Source: Moraxella lacunata (lineage in GTDB: Bacteria; Pseudomonadota; Gammaproteobacteria; Pseudomonadales; Moraxellaceae). From it: a DNA stretch of 64,000 nucleotides. Under the pieces are notes generated by a model. It saw nothing but the letters and a program-made list of their open reading frames with translations, was not told the DNA's origin and searched no databases. Positions 47,750 to 55,564 of this stretch are shown here, piece after piece. The stretch lies in contig NZ_MXAN01000081.1 in NCBI RefSeq assembly GCF_002027545.1, positions 1-64,000 on the forward strand. The letters run 5' to 3'. The position numbers were made by a program, and so were the translations under genes. The stretch's first letter is position 1. Every line of letters starts with the position of its first letter.

Positions 47750-47765
47750 GGTTGGCAGACCAACC
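47750..47765 (-). promoter_or_regulatory. small hairpin in the rpmI leader
   Basis: GGTTGG (47750-47755) pairs with CCAACC (47760-47765) around CAGA. It lies about 20 bases upstream of rpmI and could be part of the L20 autoregulation site; this is inferred from position only. Confidence 0.35.
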
Positions 47766-47854
47766 GATGAACCTTTTTGCCAATTTATTTTTAAAAAATA
47801 AATAGCGGAAGGTGGGACGTGTATTATAAAGGTTTTTTGGTTGGATTGCAATAC

Positions 47855-48673
47855 TTAACAACAATCAAAGGTAAAAAACGCCTTATCAAAACGCAAATTC
47901 GCCAAATCATCAGGGTGGATAAAGAAATTGCCCACGCCACAATCGCCCCACATCAGCTCCACGCCTTCATCGCCATATTCGCTGGCTAACTGAAACAGTA
48001 GCACATAATCAGACAGTGGCTCGCTGTGCTCCCAGCCACGCACGTCATCTTGGGTAAAAAACGGATAACCGCCCACACGGTGCGACTCGGCTTGTGTCCA
48101 TGTGTCGTACTCGCTGTGTAGCTCCCAATTGTAGTTGCCTTGGTCGGCTTTGTCGTTTAAAAATTGAGCAAGGTTTGGCACGGTCTCATCAAATTTAAAA
48201 TCAAATGCGGTAACAGCTTGGGGCATGGCTTCATCAAAACTGATGCGATAAGAGAGTCCTGTGGGAAATGGCAGGGCGTATTCATCAGTATCAACGTCAA
48301 TGTCTGTTTGCAGGGCGTTGATGTCGTCAAGCACATGGGCGTGATAGATGAGTTTGTAGCCTGTGCGGTCGGTTAGGTCATCAAAGTTGATACCAAAACA
48401 ATCATCGTTATTGGCGATAAAAAATTGCAAAATGCCCGATGTCGGAAAATCAGGCAAGGCAGGCATTTGCCCAAAGTTAATCTGTGCCAAAAACGCCATA
48501 GGCTTGCCGTCCGTGCCTGTCGGATAGCTGTGATCTTTTGGCAGATAAGGCATACCGCCAACCTTGCTATCAAACGGTGTGGCAGGGTCGGTAGATAACG
48601 TCAAGCGAACGGACGGACGCATGGACGCAAAAATCTCATCGGCAAATGGGGCAAAGGCTTGGGTTAGGGTCAT
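47855..48673 (-). CDS. DUF1963 (YwqG-like) protein
   Basis: A soluble acidic protein of 272 residues. The DUF1963 features are KVGGMPYLPKDHSYPTGTDGKPMAFLAQINFGQMP near the start and a C-terminal LMWGDCGVGNFFIHPDDLANLRFDKAFFTFDCC. The family has no established function. It stands alone and is divergent from the DUF4105 gene. Confidence 0.85.
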   Translation of the reverse strand: MTLTQAFAPFADEIFASMRPSVRLTLSTDPATPFDSKVGGMPYLPKDHSYPTGTDGKPMAFLAQINFGQMPALPDFPTSGILQFFIANNDDCFGINFDDLTDRTGYKLIYHAHVLDDINALQTDIDVDTDEYALPFPTGLSYRISFDEAMPQAVTAFDFKFDETVPNLAQFLNDKADQGNYNWELHSEYDTWTQAESHRVGGYPFFTQDDVRGWEHSEPLSDYVLLFQLASEYGDEGVELMWGDCGVGNFFIHPDDLANLRFDKAFFTFDCC

Positions 48674-48734
48674 GGGTTGTCCTTAATTGTGGTGGTATGA
48701 ATGGTTATTATGGCACGTTTGGGCGGTGGAGACA

Positions 48735-49898
48735 ATGGCAAGTGATTTTATTTGGCATTTGCTTTATAATACCCCTTTTTTATCCGCCAAAATCACGACT
48801 AACCAACTTCCCAAAAACGCCCTTATCAAGGCTCTGCCCCCTGCCGTTCAGCGGTTTATCGCTCGCTTTTTTGTAACCCGTGCTTTTGTGTGGCTCATCT
48901 CCATTGCCTTTACGCTCTTTGTTGGGGTGAGCAGTTTTTGGCTACTGATGGCGTTATGGGTGCATAAGCCCTTTGGCGAGCTGGGTACACAAGTTTTTAT
49001 GGTGTTTTGGGCGTGTTTGGCAATGAGTTTAACGGGCTTTTTTATCACTCGGACGATTTTTAGACGGCGGACGGATTTGGCGGTGTATCTTGTCTGCTTT
49101 GGTGTGGGGCTTGGGTGGTATTTTGGCATGGACGCAAAAAATGACCGCATTTGGCATGATGAAGTCGCCAAAATCATTCAATACGAACAGCAGGGCGATA
49201 TGGTTACCCTGCACAATGTGCGTAATTTTCGCTGGTACGATAAAGACAAATACGATGTAAACTGGGAAACTCGCCAGTATAACCTGCAAGAGCTAGAAAC
49301 CTTTGAGCTTATCATCTCCGATTGGGGTTTGGATAAAATCGTACACACCATGGCAAGTTTTGGCTTTAAAAATGGCGAGAAATTAAGCTTTTCTATTGAA
49401 ATTCGTAAAGAGTCGCATGAGAGCTTTTCGGCGATTGGGGGATTTTTTCGCCAGTTTGAGCTTGGGCTTGTGGTGGGCGATGAGAAGGATTTGATATACA
49501 GTCGCACCAACGTGCGTGGCGAAGATGTGTACATTTATCCTGTTGATTTATCAAAAGAAAGCGTGCGTGAGCTGTTTTTGCTTTATTTACAAAAAGGCGA
49601 GAGTCTCAACCACGAAGCCCGTTGGTATAACACCTTAATTAGTAATTGTAGCACGCTCATTTTTGATATGATGGCACAAATTGAGCCGATACCGATTGAC
49701 TATCGGGCGTTATTGGCAGGCTTGTTGCCCGAATATTTGCTTGATGAAAAGGCGATTGATACTCGTTATACGGCTGATGAATGGCGAGCGATGGCACACG
49801 CCAATCCGTATGTGGGGCATTTGATAAAAACTGATATGGACAGCGATAAGTTTTCAAGATTGATAAAGCAAGGGCTACCAACACAGGGGGAGAGATGA
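48735..49898 (+). CDS. DUF4105 (Lnb-like) membrane protein
   Basis: A protein of 387 residues with hydrophobic segments at about 50-75, 90-110 and 120-140, then a periplasmic-type DUF4105 domain: VRNFRWYDKDKYDVNWETRQYNL, LSFSIEIRKESHESFSAIGGFFRQFEL, DEKDLIYSRTNVRGEDVYIYPV and NTLISNCSTLIFD. The conserved Asn-Cys-Ser/Thr segment resembles the reactive Cys region of lipoprotein N-acyltransferase Lnb relatives. GGAG 5-6 bases before ATG 48735 supports this start over a TTG at 48687. The next gene overlaps it by 4 bases. Confidence 0.8.
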   Translation: MASDFIWHLLYNTPFLSAKITTNQLPKNALIKALPPAVQRFIARFFVTRAFVWLISIAFTLFVGVSSFWLLMALWVHKPFGELGTQVFMVFWACLAMSLTGFFITRTIFRRRTDLAVYLVCFGVGLGWYFGMDAKNDRIWHDEVAKIIQYEQQGDMVTLHNVRNFRWYDKDKYDVNWETRQYNLQELETFELIISDWGLDKIVHTMASFGFKNGEKLSFSIEIRKESHESFSAIGGFFRQFELGLVVGDEKDLIYSRTNVRGEDVYIYPVDLSKESVRELFLLYLQKGESLNHEARWYNTLISNCSTLIFDMMAQIEPIPIDYRALLAGLLPEYLLDEKAIDTRYTADEWRAMAHANPYVGHLIKTDMDSDKFSRLIKQGLPTQGER

Positions 49899-50395
49899 TA
49901 AATTCTTTATTTCAAAATAGCCGATTTTTGGTGTATGTGATTGTTTTTACTTCATTTTTATCATCTGTCATACTCTATATCATGTCGCTCAACATTTTGT
50001 TTCATCTGTGCCTATCCTTTGTGATGGCGGTGCCTGATACCGCCAAATCAGGCAAACAGTTGGCGGTAACGCTCTTAAAGGTGCTTGATATTGGGCTGAT
50101 TGCCTTGGTGTTTCAAATTACCAGTATTGCCTTGTACCAATTTTTTATTTGCAAAAAAGAAATGGTGGATTCTCGTTTTTTAAAGGTGCTACACATTCAC
50201 GATTTTCATGATTTAAAAAGTATACTCATGCAAGTGGCGGTGCTGATTTTGACCGTGATGTTTTTGGAGCAAGCGGTGGAATATGGGGCAACGCTTGAAA
50301 CTTTGTATTTTGCCCTGTCGGTGTCGTGCGTGCTAGTGGCGGTGGTGTTTGTGATTAAAAATTTGAAATCATCATCGCACGATAAGACGGATTAA
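49895..50395 (+). CDS. YqhA/UPF0114-like membrane protein
   Basis: A protein of 166 residues with four hydrophobic segments (FLVYVIVFTSFLSSVILYI, IALVFQITSIALYQFFI, ILMQVAVLILTVMFLEQAV, LYFALSVSCVLVAVVFV) and the family motif RFLKVLHIHDFHDLKS. The function of the family is not established. Its ATG overlaps the DUF4105 stop (ATGA), so the two are translationally coupled. Confidence 0.8.
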   Translation: MINSLFQNSRFLVYVIVFTSFLSSVILYIMSLNILFHLCLSFVMAVPDTAKSGKQLAVTLLKVLDIGLIALVFQITSIALYQFFICKKEMVDSRFLKVLHIHDFHDLKSILMQVAVLILTVMFLEQAVEYGATLETLYFALSVSCVLVAVVFVIKNLKSSSHDKTD

Positions 50396-50396
50396 C

Positions 50397-50443
50397 CATC
50401 ATCTCCTATTTTGTGATAAAATATCCCAAAATAGGAGATGATG
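50397..50443 (+). promoter_or_regulatory. 17-bp perfect hairpin covering the hisIE ribosome-binding site and start
   Basis: CATCATCTCCTATTTTG (50397-50413) pairs without mismatch with CAAAATAGGAGATGATG (50427-50443) around a 13-base loop. The right arm contains the Shine-Dalgarno AGGAG and the first ATGs of hisIE. The loop contains ATAAAAT (50416-50422), which could be a -10 box. Transcripts reading in from upstream would hide the ribosome-binding site, while those starting in the loop would not. Confidence 0.75.
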
Positions 50444-51232
50444 ATGAGCTGGCTTGATGATTTAACATTTAACGCCGATGGGCTGATTCCCGCCATCGCC
50501 CAAGACCACGCCACGGGGCAAATTTTGATGATGGCATGGCAAAATGCCGAAAGTTTACGCCTGACGGTAGAGACAGGCACGGCGGTGTATTTTAGTCGCT
50601 CTCGTGGCAAGATTTGGCACAAGGGCGAGACGAGCGGACACACTCAAATCGTTCATGAGATTCGCACCGATTGCGATAGAGATGTGATTGTGCTTATCAT
50701 CACGCAGATTGGGGGGGTTGCGTGCCACACGGGGCGGACGAGCTGTTTTTTTGAAAAATTGGACGTGGCGAGCCTTGATTGGGTGGCGGTGGATAAGGTC
50801 ATTAAAGACCCTAGTGAGATTTATGGTGATGCGGTAAAAGTGGACGCACCGCATACGCTGATTAAGCCAGATAATAGCAAAGTCATTGGCGAGCTTGACC
50901 GCATCTTAGATGAGCGAAAAACTGCCGACAAAGACAGCTCTTATGTGTCAAGCCTATACCACAAAGGGCTGAATAAAATCCTAGAAAAAGTGGGCGAAGA
51001 GACGACCGAAGCGATTATCTCCGCCAAAGAATTACAGCTTGTGCGTGCCACAGGCGACAATGACGAACACGCCAAAGCGGACGTGGTCTATGAAGTGGCG
51101 GATATGTGGTTTCATAGCCTTGTGGCGTTACACCAGTTGGGGCTATCAGGCGATGATGTCTTGACCGAGTTGGGACGGCGATTTGGTTTGTCGGGTATTG
51201 ATGAGAAAAATGCACGCACGCCAAAGGGCTGA
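50444..51232 (+). CDS. hisIE: bifunctional phosphoribosyl-AMP cyclohydrolase / phosphoribosyl-ATP pyrophosphatase
   Basis: A fused HisI-HisE protein of 262 residues for two early steps of histidine synthesis. The cyclohydrolase half has [16 protein letters not shown] [34 protein letters not shown] and [28 protein letters not shown] with the zinc/metal Cys and His residues. The pyrophosphohydrolase half has [31 protein letters not shown] and [18 protein letters not shown]. Three ATGs stand in a row (50438, 50441, 50444). The third has the best distance to AGGAG. Its start region is inside a long hairpin. tatABC follow, as in pseudomonads. Confidence 0.93.
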   Translation: MSWLDDLTFNADGLIPAIAQDHATGQILMMAWQNAESLRLTVETGTAVYFSRSRGKIWHKGETSGHTQIVHEIRTDCDRDVIVLIITQIGGVACHTGRTSCFFEKLDVASLDWVAVDKVIKDPSEIYGDAVKVDAPHTLIKPDNSKVIGELDRILDERKTADKDSSYVSSLYHKGLNKILEKVGEETTEAIISAKELQLVRATGDNDEHAKADVVYEVADMWFHSLVALHQLGLSGDDVLTELGRRFGLSGIDEKNARTPKG

Positions 51233-51293
51233 TTTCATCATTTTGTCAAAATTTTATGTTAGACTAATTTTTTAAATTTAAAAGGGTAATATC

Positions 51294-51515
51294 ATGGGCG
51301 GATTTTCTATCACACATTGGCTGATTTTATTGGTGGTGGTGGTCATCGTGTTTGGCACGAGTAAACTTAAAAACGCAGGCAAGGACTTAGGCTCTGCCGT
51401 CAAAGGCTTTAAAGATGCGGTCAAAGAAGATGATAAACCTAAACTCACCCAAACCAATGATACCCAAGACGTTAAAGTAGAAGAGATTAAGGTCAAAAAA
51501 GACGAGACGGTCTGA
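51294..51515 (+). CDS. tatA: Sec-independent protein translocase subunit TatA
   Basis: A 73-residue protein with one N-terminal membrane helix ([18 protein letters not shown]), the amphipathic helix [20 protein letters not shown] and an acidic tail. It forms the pore of the twin-arginine pathway. It lies 6 bases before tatB. Confidence 0.95.
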   Translation: MGGFSITHWLILLVVVVIVFGTSKLKNAGKDLGSAVKGFKDAVKEDDKPKLTQTNDTQDVKVEEIKVKKDETV

Positions 51516-51521
51516 TAGGCT

Positions 51522-52043
51522 ATGTTTAATCTTGGGCTGTTTGAGCTTGGGCTGTTTGGGGTCATCGCACTCATCATCTTGGGCCCTGAAAAACTCATCA
51601 TCACCGCACGCACGCTTGGCAAATGGTACGGTAATTTTCGCCGTATGTCAGCACGCCTACAAAGTGAGCTGGTGAGCGAGCTTGAACTCACCGAAGTACA
51701 AAACGCCCTAAAAGCAGAGATTGACGAAATTCGTGCGTCCGAAGCCAAGATGAAAGCCCAAATGCAGGAGTTACAAACCAAAATCCGCCAAACCGACCAA
51801 ATGGCACGCACTAATCAAAGTGCGATTTTGGATAATTGGCAAGAAATTCAAGATACTAAGCAGGACAATCAAAACGCTGACACAAAAAGCACAAATCCCC
51901 AACCCACGCCCCAATACGATACCTTACCTTTAACTTATCGCTTTTTTTTATTGGGTGATTATGATAAAAAACGCCGTCTACCCCCTGCCCCATTTTTACC
52001 TAACCATAAAGCTGACAGGCTCCTATATCGGAGGGGTGTGTGA
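51522..52043 (+). CDS. tatB: Sec-independent protein translocase subunit TatB
   Basis: A protein of 173 residues. The membrane helix is ELGLFGVIALIILGPEKLI, followed by the TatB-typical TARTLGKWYGNFRRM and a long charged helix. The Pro-rich C-terminus is variable. It overlaps tatC by 4 bases. It binds the twin-arginine signal together with TatC. Confidence 0.93.
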   Translation: MFNLGLFELGLFGVIALIILGPEKLIITARTLGKWYGNFRRMSARLQSELVSELELTEVQNALKAEIDEIRASEAKMKAQMQELQTKIRQTDQMARTNQSAILDNWQEIQDTKQDNQNADTKSTNPQPTPQYDTLPLTYRFFLLGDYDKKRRLPPAPFLPNHKADRLLYRRGV

Positions 52044-52798
52044 GTGAGTTAGACAGACAAAGCACAGATGATGGCGATATGTCACTCATGGCACATTTTG
52101 CCGAATTAAGAACCCGATTTATTTACATAATCATGGCGGTGGTAGCAGTGTTTTTGCCACTTATGTATGTGAGTCGTTCTTTGTATGACCTGATTTCAAG
52201 ACCACTTGTCGCCTTGTTGCCTCACAATGCCAGCATCATCGCAACTCAGGTGGCATCGGGGTTTTTAGCGCCGATAAAACTTGCTTTTTTTACGGCATTA
52301 TTCATTTGTGTGCCTTTTATCATCGCTCAGATTTGGGGTTTTGTCGCCCCCGCTCTTTATAAGCATGAGAAAAGGGCGGTTATACCTTTGTTGTTGTCCG
52401 CCATTGTGCTGTTTTATGTGGGTGTGGCGTTTGCCTATTTTGTGGTGCTTGTTCCTGCTTTAAAGTTTCTTGTGTTGTTCGCCCCTGATAACGTGCTACC
52501 GATGACGGATATTGAGAGTTATTTGGATTTTGTTATCAAGCTGTTTTTGGTGTTTGGACTGATGTTTGAGATACCTGTGGCGACCATGCTGTTGGTGCTG
52601 ATGCGTATTGTAACCCCCAAACAGCTTGCCACGAAACGCCGATATGTCATCGTAGGCTGTTTTTTTGTCTCAGCAATCATCACACCCCCCGATGGAGCAA
52701 GCATGCTCATGCTTGCCATTCCCATGTGTATCTTGTTTGAATTGGGGCTTATGGCGGCAAGCATGTTCATAAAGTCCGATAAATCAATCGCCCAGTGA
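52040..52798 (+). CDS. tatC: Sec-independent protein translocase subunit TatC
   Basis: An integral membrane protein of 252 residues with six helices. Signatures: MAHFAELRTRFIYIIMAV at the N-terminus, FFTALFICVPFIIAQIWGFVAPALYKHEKR, GLMFEIPVATMLLV and the late block FVSAIITPPDGASMLMLAIPM. The GTG start overlaps the tatB stop, which points to coupled translation. Confidence 0.95.
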   Translation: MSELDRQSTDDGDMSLMAHFAELRTRFIYIIMAVVAVFLPLMYVSRSLYDLISRPLVALLPHNASIIATQVASGFLAPIKLAFFTALFICVPFIIAQIWGFVAPALYKHEKRAVIPLLLSAIVLFYVGVAFAYFVVLVPALKFLVLFAPDNVLPMTDIESYLDFVIKLFLVFGLMFEIPVATMLLVLMRIVTPKQLATKRRYVIVGCFFVSAIITPPDGASMLMLAIPMCILFELGLMAASMFIKSDKSIAQ

Positions 52799-52897
52799 TA
52801 TAAGCACAAAAGATAAGGCTTCATGAGATTGGCATTAACCAACAATTTGATGATGTCTTTGCACTGGTAAGCCCTTGCACTGATAAGATAAATGGTT

Positions 52898-52927
52898 TTG
52901 GTAATTTTTGATGGTTTATGCTACAAT
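52898..52927 (+). promoter_or_regulatory. putative promoter of the capsule export genes
   Basis: TTGGTA (52898-52903) and TACAAT (52922-52927) are 18 bases apart, about 55 bases before the CtrC start. This is the only promoter-like pair in the gap after tatC. Confidence 0.5.
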
Positions 52928-52982
52928 ACCAAAAATTTTAGCCGTCATCATTTTATCTTATTCATTCTATTTTGGCACAGTC

Positions 52983-53795
52983 ATGTCCATTGAGCTACCC
53001 CCATACCGACCGATAAAAAAACGCAGTGGATTGGCTGTCATGGGTGCAGCGTTTCATGCCCTGCTCATGCGTGAGTTACAGACCCGTTTTGGCAGTTATC
53101 GTTTGGGTTATCTGTGGGCTCCCTTAGAAGTCATTTTGCAAATGGCGATTATGATGATTATCTTTGGAGCCATCATGAAACGTGCCTTGCCTGGCATGGA
53201 TTATATGCTGTTTTTGGTGGCAGGGTTTGCGCCGTTTTTTATGATGCAAAAAATCGCCACTCGCTCACTAGGAGCGGTCTCTGCTAATGCAGGATTACTC
53301 ATGTATCGGGCGGTACGGCATATTGATGTGATTATCGCTCGCTCGTTTTTGGAGCTGGTGATTTATTTTATCACTTTTGTCATTTTATTGTGTGGACTGG
53401 CGTTTTTTGGGGTTGGGTTTAGTGTGGCACATTTGGATATGGTGCTACTTTGTTGGCTGATGATGTTCTTTTTTGCTTTTGGACTTGCCATGATACTCAT
53501 GATTGTGGGGCATTATGGTGGTGAGCTTAGTAAAATCATCAGCATCATCTTTACGGTGTTATACTTTGCATCAGGGGTGATTTATTCGGTACATATGGTG
53601 CCTGAGCCGTATTTGTCATACCTGATGTACAACCCATTCATTCACAACTTAGAAATGATAAGACATTCACTCTCGCCCACGTATCCGATTTATCATGTAG
53701 ACATGTGGTATTTTGTCAAATGGACGATGTGTGTCAATTTTTTGGGACTGCTGCTATATAAAGCTTTTGAGCGTGATTTGATTCGTGCCAAATGA
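52983..53795 (+). CDS. ctrC: capsule polysaccharide ABC transporter permease (CtrC/KpsM)
   Basis: An ABC-2 type permease of 270 residues with six membrane segments that moves the capsule chain across the inner membrane. Typical segments: ALLMRELQTRFGSYRLGYLWAPLEVILQMAIMMIIFG, FLVAGFAPFFMMQKI, and SGVIYSVHMVPEPYLSYLMYNPFIHNLEMIRHS. ATG 52983 (MSIELPPYRPIKKR) is preferred to earlier in-frame starts, which overlap the promoter. It is the first gene of the export block. Confidence 0.92.
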   Translation: MSIELPPYRPIKKRSGLAVMGAAFHALLMRELQTRFGSYRLGYLWAPLEVILQMAIMMIIFGAIMKRALPGMDYMLFLVAGFAPFFMMQKIATRSLGAVSANAGLLMYRAVRHIDVIIARSFLELVIYFITFVILLCGLAFFGVGFSVAHLDMVLLCWLMMFFFAFGLAMILMIVGHYGGELSKIISIIFTVLYFASGVIYSVHMVPEPYLSYLMYNPFIHNLEMIRHSLSPTYPIYHVDMWYFVKWTMCVNFLGLLLYKAFERDLIRAK

Positions 53796-53805
53796 TGATA
53801 CAGAC

Positions 53806-54477
53806 ATGATTGAGATTAAAAATATAACCAAATCTTTTATGACCCCACACGGTCGCCATTATCTCTTTAAGGGGCTAAATCTGACGATTGCCCATAAGCA
53901 GTCGGTAGGACTGCTTGGACGAAATGGGGCGGGCAAATCCACACTGCTACGCATCATCTGTGGGTTGGACACCCCTGATGAGGGCGACGTGCTGACTGAC
54001 AGCACCATCAGTTGGCCTGTGGGTGTGGCAGGAGGCTTTCAAGGCAGTTTGACAGGCAGACAAAATGTCCGCTTTGTGTGTCGTCTGTATTCTAGTGGTG
54101 ATTATATTGATGAGAAGATTCGTTTTGTTCAGGAATTTGCTGATATTGGCAAATACTTTGACATGCCAGTCAAAAGTTACTCATCAGGCATGCGTTCACG
54201 ACTGACTTTTGGGCTGTCGCTTGCCTTTGATTTTGATTATTATATGTTAGATGAAGTCAGTGCGGTCGGTGATGCAGCGTTTCGTAAACGCAGTGAAGAG
54301 ATATTAGAAGCTCGCCGTGAGCAGGCGGGATTTTTGATGGTGTCGCATAATCTAAAAGAGATTGAGAAAAACTGTGATATTGGTATTGTACTGATGGATC
54401 AAACCGCCAAAGTTTTTGCTGACCCCAAAGAAGCCATTGAGGTGTATAACGAATATGTTCATAAAGCTAAAAAATAA
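53806..54477 (+). CDS. ctrD: capsule polysaccharide ABC transporter ATPase (CtrD/KpsT)
   Basis: An ATP-binding protein of 223 residues: Walker A GLLGRNGAGKSTLLRII, the KpsT-type Ser-rich signature KSYSSGMRSRLTFGLSLAF, Walker B YYMLDEVSAVGD and the switch His in LMVSHNLKEIEKN. It pairs with CtrC. ATG 53806 begins MIEIKNITKSF; the GTG at 53785 would overlap ctrC by 11 bases and is the alternative. Confidence 0.93.
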   Translation: MIEIKNITKSFMTPHGRHYLFKGLNLTIAHKQSVGLLGRNGAGKSTLLRIICGLDTPDEGDVLTDSTISWPVGVAGGFQGSLTGRQNVRFVCRLYSSGDYIDEKIRFVQEFADIGKYFDMPVKSYSSGMRSRLTFGLSLAFDFDYYMLDEVSAVGDAAFRKRSEEILEARREQAGFLMVSHNLKEIEKNCDIGIVLMDQTAKVFADPKEAIEVYNEYVHKAKK

Positions 54478-55564
54478 GCGTAATCGCCCAGTTGCTACCC
54501 TATTTATATGGGTGGTGGTTTTGCCGTGGCTTGCCATCAGTGCTTATACACTCGTATTGGCTCACCCACGTTATGTCAGCACATCCAACGTGGTCATCAA
54601 GCAAGTCTCCGAGCAGGGTGTATCCGCCACAGGCATCTCATCACTGCTTGGGGTGAATAACACCAACCGTGAAGATGCTCTGTATCTGACCAAGTACATC
54701 TTATCTGATGATATGATAAATAAGTTAGATACAGAGTTTAAGTTTCGTGAAGCTTATCGCATTAATGGCGTGGATTTTATCAATGAAATCCCTGCTGACG
54801 CAACCCAAGAAGAGTTGCATGAGTATTTTCAAAAGCGGGTTTCGGTATCACTGGATGAACTTAGCTATATGCTTACAGTAACAACCGAGGGTTTTGAACC
54901 AGAATATGCTCTAAGGCTCAACCAAGCCATCTTGCGTGAATCGGAGAAGTTCGTCAATCAAGTCTCCAAGGACACAGCTGGCGAACAACTTGCCTTTGTT
55001 TCTGCCCAGGCCGCCGAAGCGGAACAAAAACTCAACGATGCCAAAAGAGCTGTCATTGACTACCAAAACCAAAATGAGATTTTTGATCCACAGCTTAACG
55101 CCCAGATGGTCAATCAGGTCATCGCTACCTTGCAGGGACAGTTAAGTACGTTACGCACCGAAGAGCGACAGCTGCTTAGTTACCTAAACCCAGAGGCTCC
55201 GCAAGTGGTGAGCCTGCGTAGTCAGATAAATTCAGTAGAAAAACAAATCAAAGATGAGCAGGCCAAATTAACATCATCACAAGATGCCAAGCTAAATGCC
55301 AAAGCATTAGAATTTGAGACCCTAAAAGCAGAGGCTGAATTTGCTAATGAGCTTTATAAAATCGCCTTGAATTCTTTGGAGAGTTCTCGAGTTGAGGTCA
55401 TGCGTAAGATTAAAAATCTGGTGGTCATCACCTCCCCTCATCGGGCAGAAGATGCTCTCTACCCTCGCATGGGCTATGTTTTGGGTACATCATTGGTGTT
55501 GCTGCTCATCTTGTATGGTTTTATCGTGTTGGTGTTGGCGGTCATCAAAGACCATGCCAAATAA
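54455..55564 (+). CDS. ctrB: capsule export inner-membrane protein (CtrB/KpsE, PCP-3 type)
   Basis: A protein of 369 residues with a membrane helix near each end (ATLFIWVVVLPWLAISAYTL and LGTSLVLLLILYGFIVLVLAV). The periplasmic part between contains long coiled-coil stretches (AQAAEAEQKLNDAKRAV, LRSQINSVEKQIKDEQAKL). That is the architecture of KpsE/BexC/CtrB, which links the inner-membrane transporter with the outer-membrane channel. It overlaps the end of ctrD by 23 bases and touches the next gene (TAATG). Confidence 0.9.
   Translation: MFIKLKNKRNRPVATLFIWVVVLPWLAISAYTLVLAHPRYVSTSNVVIKQVSEQGVSATGISSLLGVNNTNREDALYLTKYILSDDMINKLDTEFKFREAYRINGVDFINEIPADATQEELHEYFQKRVSVSLDELSYMLTVTTEGFEPEYALRLNQAILRESEKFVNQVSKDTAGEQLAFVSAQAAEAEQKLNDAKRAVIDYQNQNEIFDPQLNAQMVNQVIATLQGQLSTLRTEERQLLSYLNPEAPQVVSLRSQINSVEKQIKDEQAKLTSSQDAKLNAKALEFETLKAEAEFANELYKIALNSLESSRVEVMRKIKNLVVITSPHRAEDALYPRMGYVLGTSLVLLLILYGFIVLVLAVIKDHAK

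Noticed and set aside
47750-47765. A full L20-binding pseudoknot
   Set aside because: Only a 6-bp stem can be seen by eye. No second helix or mimic of the 23S rRNA site is visible, so I list it only as a possible leader hairpin.
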